Below, one piece after another: positions 1 through 5,266 of a stretch of 7,758 nt of DNA. Every line of letters starts with the position of its first letter. The stretch's first letter is position 1. Under the pieces are notes generated by a model. That model was not told where the DNA came from and did not search any database. It saw only the letters and a list, made by a program, of their open reading frames with translations. The stretch is from Candidatus Dadabacteria bacterium (GTDB lineage Bacteria > Bdellovibrionota_C > UBA2361 > J135), in contig RFKT01000171.1 of assembly GCA_003694225.1 (NCBI GenBank), positions 1 through 7,758 on the forward strand, written 5' to 3'. Position numbers and translations under genes: made by a program.

Positions 1-1
1 G

Positions 2-283
2 TGGCAGGCAACTGCTAGGAGTGAAGAGGTAATGGCGATATCTCCCCTTGTTGACAAGTGGAGGGCCTTCGGCTGGAGCTGCTATCGGGTTAATGGCCAT
101 GACATTGAGCAGCTCCTTGACATTTTCTCGAACTGTCCTGATGGATCCGGCAAACCAGTGGCTATAGTGGCGGATACAGTAAAGGGAAGAGGCATCTCAT
201 TTATGGAAGATGACAATAATTGGCACTACCGCATTCCAACTGCGGAAGAGGTTGAACTTGCAAAGAAAGAGCTGGGGGTATGA
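2..283 (+). CDS. Transketolase, N-terminal subunit (3' end only)
   Basis: This is the last 93 residues of the ThDP/pyrophosphate-binding half of a two-subunit transketolase; the frame stays open to the left edge, so the true start lies outside. Transketolase moves a two-carbon ketol unit between a ketose and an aldose, normally on sugar phosphates in the cytosol. Visible family marks are the ADKWRAFGW-like stretch (here VDKWRAFGW), the NGHD motif near residue 32, the TVKGRGISFME segment near residues 59-69 and the WH pair shortly after it. The ThDP-binding GDG...N region would be upstream. The ATG internal to this frame at 32 is not the start, because family similarity continues before it (WQATARSEEV). 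Its stop overlaps the next gene's start by four bases (ATGA), as expected for two halves of one enzyme. The role in this locus, rather than in central metabolism, is inferred from the neighbours. Confidence 0.9.
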   Translation, partial: WQATARSEEVMAISPLVDKWRAFGWSCYRVNGHDIEQLLDIFSNCPDGSGKPVAIVADTVKGRGISFMEDDNNWHYRIPTAEEVELAKKELGV

Positions 284-1203
284 GAAACGCATTTGCTGAC
301 GAGTTAACAAAGATTGCCGCAGAAAATCCCAAAGTAGTGTTGCTTTCGGGCGATATTGGAAACCGCCTTTTTGATCCGTACAAGAGATCTTTTCCGGATC
401 GGTTCTTTAATTGCGGAGTTGCTGAAGCAAATATGATCGGTGTTGGGGCCGGAATGGCTATGACAGGGATGCGCCCTGTTGCTTATACTATCGCCTCGTT
501 TATCACCTTTCGCTGCTATGAGCAGATAAAGATTGATCTCTGTTACCACAACCTTCCTTTAATTATTGTAGGCGTGGGAGGAGGGCTTTCTTACGCCTCG
601 CTTGGTGCGACCCATCACTCTTGCGAAGATATAGCGATACTTAGAGCTCTTCCCAATATGACAGTGCTCTGTCCAGGGGATGCTCTTGAGGTGAGATCGC
701 TCCTAAGAGAAGCCTTAAAGGAGCAGGGGCCTGTCTATCTCAGGTTGGGAAAAAAGAATGAGCCAACGTGCCACAGTGAAGTCCCTCAACTCACAATCGG
801 AAAATCCTACACTGTTAAGGAAGGGGATGCTATCTGTATAATAAGCACCGGCAATACCCTTCCAATATCAGTAGATGCGGCTGGGATTCTTGATTCCAAA
901 GGCATATCAACCCGTGTTGAAAGTTTCCACACTGTAAAGCCTCTTGACAGAGCCCTTTTGAAGGAAGTGTTTTTCTCTTATAAAGTAGTGGCATCAGTTG
1001 AAGAGCATTCAGTTTTAGGCGGTCTTGGCGGAAGCATAGCTGAGTGGCTCTCTGAGCAAAAGCTGGAAGGCCGTGCCCAGTTTCTTAGATTTGGAACCCC
1101 TGACAGGTTTTTGCACAAAGCGGGCGATCAGGCGTTTGCTAGGGAGCAGTTTTGCCTTACGCCAGAGTACATTGCAGGCAGTATAATCAAGGCAGCAACA
1201 TAG
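280..1203 (+). CDS. Transketolase, C-terminal subunit
   Basis: This 307-residue protein is the pyrimidine-binding plus C-terminal half of a split transketolase, a usual length for the family. It should pair with the preceding subunit to form the active site at the dimer interface. The pyrimidine-binding domain covers about residues 1-160. It contains LSGDIG (22-27) and GVAEANMIGVGAG (46-58), whose Glu49 should be the conserved glutamate that activates the ThDP aminopyrimidine. It also has the THHSCEDIA stretch (111-119) and VYLRLGK (152-158). The transketolase C domain follows (about 175-305), with EEHSVLGGLGG near 240-251. The ATG start overlaps the previous stop (ATGA), with a GGGGG tract just upstream, which suggests coupled translation and a one-to-one ratio. 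All expected core residues seem present. 1-Deoxyxylulose-5-phosphate synthase is a related family, but the split form and these motifs favour transketolase. The donor and acceptor sugars cannot be read from sequence. Confidence 0.93.
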   Translation: MRNAFADELTKIAAENPKVVLLSGDIGNRLFDPYKRSFPDRFFNCGVAEANMIGVGAGMAMTGMRPVAYTIASFITFRCYEQIKIDLCYHNLPLIIVGVGGGLSYASLGATHHSCEDIAILRALPNMTVLCPGDALEVRSLLREALKEQGPVYLRLGKKNEPTCHSEVPQLTIGKSYTVKEGDAICIISTGNTLPISVDAAGILDSKGISTRVESFHTVKPLDRALLKEVFFSYKVVASVEEHSVLGGLGGSIAEWLSEQKLEGRAQFLRFGTPDRFLHKAGDQAFAREQFCLTPEYIAGSIIKAAT

Positions 1204-1256
1204 GCTTCTGCGTGAATGCGGCCTCGCAATAGCAAAGGTGAAAACTCAAGAATAAG

Positions 1257-1859
1257 ATGATTGTAGGTATTGATTTTGATAACACTCTGGTCTGCTATGA
1301 TAGACTTATCCACTGTGTTGCCCTTGAAAGGGGCTTAATACCAGCAGGGCTTGATGCTTCAAAGGCTTCTATAAGGGATTATCTTAGGAAGCAGGGGCGT
1401 GAAGATGATTGGACTGAACTTCAAGGATACATATATGGAGATAGAATTAAAGAAGCGCCTCCCTTTCCGGGAGCCCTTGATTTTTTCTGCAAATGCAAGG
1501 AGATCAATGTTAAGACTTATATAATAAGCCATAAGACAAAATTCCCTTATAAAGGCCGGCAGTATGATCTTCATAGCGCTGCATTTTCATGGCTTAAGAG
1601 CGCTGGATTTCTTGAAAGGGATCTCACAGGGCTCGATGAGAAAGATGTTTTTTTTGAGCTTACCCTCGAAGACAAGTTGTACAGGATCAAGAGCGCTGGA
1701 TGCGATGTGTTTATCGATGATCTTGTAGAGTTTCTGTCACACCCGCATTTCCCTAAGGGGACCAGAAGGGTTTTATTTGATCCTTATGATAAAAGCCCTG
1801 AGTGTGGTATGGATCGCTTTTTGCGGTGGGATCAAGCCGCGCCGCTGCTTGGACTATAG
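1257..1859 (+). CDS. HAD-superfamily hydrolase (probable sugar-phosphate phosphatase)
   Basis: This 200-residue cytosolic protein has the four HAD motifs in order. Motif I is DFDNT (Asp6 nucleophile, Asp8 acid/base), motif II is Ser91 in YIISHKT, motif III is probably Lys140 in LEDKLYRIK, and motif IV is the FIDD acid pair (Asp154, Asp155). The roughly 80 residues between motifs I and II look like a small helical cap. The phosphatase reaction through an aspartyl-phosphate is known for the superfamily; the substrate is not. The start at 1257 is the only plausible one, since an in-frame TGA lies at 1239-1241. It has only weak purine-rich bases (AAGAATAAG) ahead of it, with a better AAGGTG sitting too far away at 1235-1240. 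It lies 53 bases after the transketolase and 7 bases before the kinase. A phosphatase beside a transketolase and a kinase suggests it acts on a sugar phosphate of the same pathway, but this is inference. Confidence 0.85.
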   Translation: MIVGIDFDNTLVCYDRLIHCVALERGLIPAGLDASKASIRDYLRKQGREDDWTELQGYIYGDRIKEAPPFPGALDFFCKCKEINVKTYIISHKTKFPYKGRQYDLHSAAFSWLKSAGFLERDLTGLDEKDVFFELTLEDKLYRIKSAGCDVFIDDLVEFLSHPHFPKGTRRVLFDPYDKSPECGMDRFLRWDQAAPLLGL

Positions 1860-1866
1860 AGGCTTT

Positions 1867-2892
1867 ATGAATGACATTGAGCTATATAACATTGCCTTGC
1901 CGCTTCTGAAGGATATCGGGCTTAAGGGTGAGATTTCTATTACACACCTTTCTGGCGGTATGAATAATAGGGTCTTTAAGGCACAGGGCAGAGGAAAGGC
2001 CTTTTTGCTGAAACTTTATTTTACAAGCTCTAAGGATCTTAGGGATCGCGGAAGTACGGAGTTTTCTTTTTGTAATTTTGCCTGGAAAAATGGGATTAAA
2101 TCTGTTCCCGAGCCGTATATATTTGATTCGAAAAATCACTTGGGCGTCTATGAATTCATTGAAGGCAGTTCATTTAAAGCCGGTTCTATTGAAAGACGAC
2201 ATGTTGATGCGGCTGTCGACTTTTTCCTGAGTCTTAATGCTTGCAGAGACACAGATCTTGCCAAAGCCTTGCCCCCCGCTTCAGAGGCGTGTTTTTCTAT
2301 AGATCAACATATCACATGTATAGATAAGCGTGTATCGCGGCTTAATCAGATAAAGATAGCCTCAGATATAGACAACGAAGCGCATAGTTTTGTCTCCAAC
2401 AGGTTGATTCCTTTTTGGCTTGAATTAAAAGAAAGAGTGATTGAAGATGCAGACTCTTTTGGGCTGGATGTTTCTTATCTCCTCCCGGAACAGCTAAGAT
2501 GCGTCTCTCCCTCTGATTTCGGATTTCACAACGCCCTGTTGCAATCAGACGGGTCCATCCGATTTTTTGACTTTGAGTATGCAGGATGGGATGATCCTGC
2601 AAAGGCTGTTTGTGACTTCTTTTTTCAGCCTGCAGTCCCTGTCCCTGAAGCGCTGTGCCGCCGTTTTGCCGCTGCTGTTTTGGATATATTCAAGGAAGAT
2701 GACGGCCTGAACAAGAGGATACAGCTTTTGAGGCGGCTTTATGGTGTCAAGTGGTGTTGCATAATTTTAAATGAGTTTTTGGCGGTTGATAGCAAACGAA
2801 GAAGCTTTGCTTGCGGCAGTGACTTAGCCTTACGAAAGTCAACCCAACTTTCTAAGGCAGCTAATCTATTGAGCCAATTGCAGGACTTTTAG
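1867..2892 (+). CDS. Aminoglycoside/choline-kinase-fold phosphotransferase
   Basis: This 341-residue protein belongs to the APH/choline kinase-like group, which uses ATP to phosphorylate the hydroxyl of a small molecule. The N-lobe has a glycine-rich loop, LSGGMNNRVF (28-37), and the probable nucleotide-binding Lys49 in LLKLY. The catalytic loop is SPSDFGFHN (214-222), with the expected Asp217 and Asn222. The metal-binding aspartate is Asp235 in FFDFEYAGWDDP. The family motif HxDxxxxN carries Pro215 where His is usual. The start at 1867 is chosen because AGAGG sits at 1858-1862, just upstream, and similarity begins there; an in-frame ATG at 1777 would run 30 codons back through the HAD gene and encodes nothing family-like. 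It is closely linked to the HAD gene (7-base gap). A sugar or polyol kinase role in the same pathway is plausible. Antibiotic resistance is much less likely given the neighbours. Confidence 0.82.
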   Translation: MNDIELYNIALPLLKDIGLKGEISITHLSGGMNNRVFKAQGRGKAFLLKLYFTSSKDLRDRGSTEFSFCNFAWKNGIKSVPEPYIFDSKNHLGVYEFIEGSSFKAGSIERRHVDAAVDFFLSLNACRDTDLAKALPPASEACFSIDQHITCIDKRVSRLNQIKIASDIDNEAHSFVSNRLIPFWLELKERVIEDADSFGLDVSYLLPEQLRCVSPSDFGFHNALLQSDGSIRFFDFEYAGWDDPAKAVCDFFFQPAVPVPEALCRRFAAAVLDIFKEDDGLNKRIQLLRRLYGVKWCCIILNEFLAVDSKRRSFACGSDLALRKSTQLSKAANLLSQLQDF

Positions 2893-2914
2893 ATGTGTTG
2901 AGGTGATATTTTAA

Positions 2915-2943
2915 ATGAAAAGATGTTCGGTATAAGGTACAAT
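2915..2943 (+). promoter_or_regulatory. Possible sigma70-type promoter ahead of the methyltransferase
   Basis: The 83-base gap after the kinase holds TACAAT (2938-2943), five of six bases matching the -10 consensus. Seventeen bases upstream is ATGAAA (2915-2920), four of six matching the -35 consensus. This would start transcription near 2950, giving a short leader before the methyltransferase ATG. The stretch is AT-rich, so a chance match is quite possible. The same gap contains no clear terminator. Confidence 0.3.
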
Positions 2944-2975
2944 TTGCTTTTATGGATTAGGTAGGATTTTAAGAG

Positions 2976-3650
2976 ATGTCTAAGACTAAAGAACCCCAAT
3001 ACCAGCGATGCTTGGAGGTTGAGCAGAAGGAAGGCCTGGCACAGCTCGGCTATATGAGCAATCAAACTTGGTATGATGATCCAAAGCGCCTTGTATTTGT
3101 GCTGTCTCGGTACAAATTCGTTTCAAAGATGCTTTCAGGCAAAAAGAAGGTATTGGAAGTTGGATGCGCCGATGCATTTGGCACTAGGATAGTGCTTCAA
3201 GAGGTGGAAAGCCTCTGTGCGGTTGATTTTGATCCGCTATTTATTGAGGATGTAAAGAACAGGATGAGCGCCAAGTGGTCATTTGAGGCGCGGGTGCATG
3301 ATATGCTCGAAGGGCCTGTAAGCGGTGATTTTGACGGGGCTTATGCGCTTGATGTTTTGGAGCATATAAATCCTGAGGATGAGGATAGATTTGTGACGAA
3401 TATCTGCGATTCAGTTACTGAGAGGGGAGTTGTCATATTCGGCATACCTTCACTTGAATCTCAAGCCTATGCTTCTCCGGGAAGTGTTGCGGGGCATGTT
3501 AATTGTAAAACCGGAGCGGAGTTAAAGAAATTAGGTGAGAGGTATTTTTATAACTCCTTTGTTTTTTGCATGAATGACGAGGTTGTCCATACAGGTTTCT
3601 TTCCTATGGCGAATTATCTCTTTTTGCTGGGTGTGGGTAAGAAGAGATGA
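2976..3650 (+). CDS. Class I SAM-dependent methyltransferase
   Basis: This 224-residue cytosolic protein has a Rossmann-type methyltransferase core. Motif I is VLEVGCADAFG (59-69), the SAM glycine loop. VDFDP (83-87) holds the acidic residue that would bind the SAM ribose, HDM (108-110) lies at the expected strand 3/4 position, and ALDVLEHI (124-131) is the motif IV equivalent. The C-terminal part, with HVNCKTGAELKKLGERYF and then a MNDEVVHTGFFPMANYLF-like stretch (199-216), resembles methyltransferases I recall from polysaccharide gene clusters, although I cannot confirm this by a search. An O- or N-methylation of a sugar is the likeliest role, but the acceptor is unknown. The ATG at 2976 is preceded by GGTAGGA at 2960-2965 with about ten bases of spacing. 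The stop overlaps the next start by four bases (ATGA), so it is coupled to the reductase gene. Confidence 0.85.
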   Translation: MSKTKEPQYQRCLEVEQKEGLAQLGYMSNQTWYDDPKRLVFVLSRYKFVSKMLSGKKKVLEVGCADAFGTRIVLQEVESLCAVDFDPLFIEDVKNRMSAKWSFEARVHDMLEGPVSGDFDGAYALDVLEHINPEDEDRFVTNICDSVTERGVVIFGIPSLESQAYASPGSVAGHVNCKTGAELKKLGERYFYNSFVFCMNDEVVHTGFFPMANYLFLLGVGKKR

Positions 3651-4594
3651 CGCCTGGCCGGGATCTTGACGAAATTTTAGGGGATTTTGAGGAAAGCGGC
3701 TACAGGCTTCTTATAATCGGCGCATCCAGCTTTATCGGAAGGGGCTTTTTATCGCATCTTTCACAAAGAGCCGTGCTAGGAACATTTAACTCAACTCCTT
3801 TCGAAGGAGGCGTTCACTTTGATGCCCAGACAGATGATCTTCCATCTGTATTGTCTTCCTTATCGGAGTTTTCTCACGCATTGATACTCTTTGGGATAGC
3901 AACCCCTGACGAGTGCGCAAGGAACCCCGATAGGGCGTATCAATTAAATGTTATATCTTCAAAGAAGGTCATTGATTCACTGGTTCAGCACGGGGTTATG
4001 CCTATTTTTGCATCAAGCGAAGCTGTCTTTGATGGTTCAAAGGGGATGTACACGGAAGATGATCCTCCCACTCCGATATTGATATACGGAAGGCACAAGG
4101 TGGAAGTTGAGCAGTATCTGCGGGAGCAGGAAGTTCCCTATCTTATTTTAAGACTGGCAAGAGTCTTTGGAACAGAGCCAAATGATGGCACTCTCTTAAC
4201 TGGGATGGTAGATTTGCTCGCCCAAAACGCGGATATAAAGTGTGCAGAAGATCAGATTATGTCCCCGATTCACATTGATGAAGTCGTAGCTATAACATTG
4301 GCGCTTTGCTTAGCTGAGAAGAGGGGCACCTTTCATCTGGCAGGACCGGAGGCACTATCTCGGTATGAAGTCCTTATGCATATTTTGAGAGAATATACAA
4401 AGTTTGCAAAATATACTGGAAAGATCTCAAAGGTGCCGTTAAGCTCCTTTAAGACCGAAGAAAAAAGGCCATTAAATACCTCCCTTTCTCCTGCACGCGC
4501 TTTGGAGGCAACAGGATTTAGGCTAAAAGGAATAAGAGAATGGTCTGCTGTAGCTCTTAGTAAGTGGAGGAAACACGTTGAAAACAAGGCTTGA
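3647..4594 (+). CDS. RmlD-like SDR nucleotide-sugar reductase/epimerase
   Basis: This 315-residue extended short-chain dehydrogenase most resembles the dTDP-4-dehydrorhamnose reductase (RmlD) group, which reduces keto-sugar nucleotides with NAD(P)H. The nucleotide-binding loop is IIGASSFIG (23-31); the central glycine of the usual GxxGxxG is Ser28. ASSEAVFDG (122-130) matches the RmlD STDYVFDG signature, with Ser124 in the catalytic Ser/Thr position. Tyr147 and Lys151 in YGRHK complete the YxxxK pair. LRLARVFG (168-175), the DQIMSP stretch (202-207) and RPLNTSLSPARALEATGF (274-291) match RmlD features, the last near the C-terminus. About 19 residues precede the first Rossmann strand, slightly longer than typical RmlD. 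The ATG lies in the ATGA overlap with the methyltransferase, after an AAGAAGAG purine run. The sugar reduced or epimerised is unknown; a 4-keto or branched-pathway intermediate is plausible. Confidence 0.85.
   Translation: MTPGRDLDEILGDFEESGYRLLIIGASSFIGRGFLSHLSQRAVLGTFNSTPFEGGVHFDAQTDDLPSVLSSLSEFSHALILFGIATPDECARNPDRAYQLNVISSKKVIDSLVQHGVMPIFASSEAVFDGSKGMYTEDDPPTPILIYGRHKVEVEQYLREQEVPYLILRLARVFGTEPNDGTLLTGMVDLLAQNADIKCAEDQIMSPIHIDEVVAITLALCLAEKRGTFHLAGPEALSRYEVLMHILREYTKFAKYTGKISKVPLSSFKTEEKRPLNTSLSPARALEATGFRLKGIREWSAVALSKWRKHVENKA
4566..4580 (+). promoter_or_regulatory. Strong ribosome-binding site deciding a TTG start
   Basis: GGAGG at 4566-4570 sits seven bases before TTG at 4578-4580, near ideal spacing. 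It lies inside the 3' end of the SDR gene and has no better ATG or GTG downstream to serve. It fixes the WbuC-family gene start as TTG and creates a 17-base overlap with the SDR gene. Confidence 0.75.
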
Positions 4595-5096
4595 AAGTGA
4601 AGAGGTGCTGTATAGCGCTGAGGATATTACAGCCATTGGCAGAGAGGATATAAATCATCTGATTGAGATGGCGAAAGCAAATCGCAGGAAAAGGATTAGG
4701 ATATGCTGCCACCCTAACTTAGAGTCCCCTTTTCATGAGATGATAATAGTTATGCATTGTAGCAATTACATAAGACCTCACGCTCATACCTTAAAAGATG
4801 AGTCGTATCATATTGTTGAAGGAGCTATGACGATCGTATTTTTTGATAGTAATGGAGCGGTTATAAGGAGCATCAAGCTTGACGCAGGGAGGAGAGATCT
4901 TCCCTTTTACTGCAGAGTGCCGGCTAATACATTTCATACTGTTATCTTTGATACAGAGTGGGCTGTATTTCATGAAACCACTCTGGGGCCGTTTGACAGA
5001 TCTGACACTCATTATGCCCCATGGTCGCCGTCTGAAGATGATTCAGATAAGATTGTGGAGTATATCTCGACTTTAAGAAGAATCGGCACAAAGTGA
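4578..5096 (+). CDS. WbuC-family cupin-fold metalloprotein
   Basis: This 172-residue protein matches the WbuC family, small cupins found in O-antigen and other surface-glycan loci; their exact reaction is, to my knowledge, not settled. RIRICCHPNLESPFHEMII (38-56) is the family's front signature. The cupin 1 motif is well kept: His68 and His70 in PHAH, Glu75 four residues on, then six residues to Gly82. The cupin 2 motif is VPANTFHTV (114-122) with His120; the usual PxG turn reads PAN. These residues should bind one metal ion. FHETTLGPFD (131-140) and APWSP (147-151) are further WbuC-like marks. No signal peptide is seen, so it is likely cytosolic. It starts at TTG behind a strong GGAGG and overlaps the SDR by 17 bases. 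In E. coli O157-type loci wbuC also lies near sugar-nucleotide epimerase/reductase genes (fnl), so the pairing here may be meaningful. Confidence 0.87.
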   Translation: MKTRLESEEVLYSAEDITAIGREDINHLIEMAKANRRKRIRICCHPNLESPFHEMIIVMHCSNYIRPHAHTLKDESYHIVEGAMTIVFFDSNGAVIRSIKLDAGRRDLPFYCRVPANTFHTVIFDTEWAVFHETTLGPFDRSDTHYAPWSPSEDDSDKIVEYISTLRRIGTK

Positions 5097-5128
5097 GGTC
5101 TGAGGAAATTAAGTAATTGTGAATAAAT

Positions 5129-5157
5129 CTGATAGGTTATTGCATCTATATTATAAA
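5129..5157 (+). promoter_or_regulatory. Possible promoter ahead of the carbamoyltransferase
   Basis: The 170-base gap 5097-5266 has CTGATA (5129-5134, four of six -35 bases), 17 bases, then TATAAA (5152-5157, five of six -10 bases). A second reading is TTGCAT (5140-5145), 18 bases, then TATAGT (5164-5169, five of six). Either would give a leader of roughly 90-105 bases. The region is very AT-rich, so the match may be chance. The gap holds no gene I can support. Confidence 0.3.
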
Positions 5158-5178
5158 TGATAGTATAGTTCAACTCAT

Positions 5179-5210
5179 ACGGTAGGGTTAAAATAGCGTT
5201 TTTCTTCCGT
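5179..5210 (+). repeat. Imperfect inverted repeat in the leader
   Basis: ACGGTAG (5179-5185) can pair with CTTCCGT (5204-5210) with one mismatch, enclosing an AT-rich loop that contains AAAA and TTTTT runs. No U-run follows the second arm, so it is not a classic intrinsic terminator. It may be an operator or RNA hairpin in the leader of the carbamoyltransferase, or chance. Confidence 0.2.
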
Positions 5211-5266
5211 ATTAACGTTGAAAGACTCTGTCTGTCCCCTTTCTAAAGGTATCTTGCTGTGTTGAT

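Noticed and set aside
1596..1701. Exact 13-base repeat AAGAGCGCTGGAT at 1596-1608 and 1689-1701
   Set aside because: Both copies encode KSAG in the same HAD protein at different structural places; likely coding coincidence rather than a functional repeat.
1777..1866. Longer, 371-residue form of the kinase starting inside the HAD gene
   Set aside because: The first 30 codons overlap the HAD coding region out of frame and do not look family-like. The ATG at 1867 has AGAGG upstream and begins the recognisable protein.
1867..2892. Antibiotic-resistance aminoglycoside phosphotransferase
   Set aside because: Only the fold is shared; the neighbours are sugar-pathway genes and the catalytic loop departs from the usual HxD form.
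2893..2975. Intrinsic terminator between the kinase and methyltransferase genes
   Set aside because: No GC-rich stem followed by a T-run could be found in the gap.
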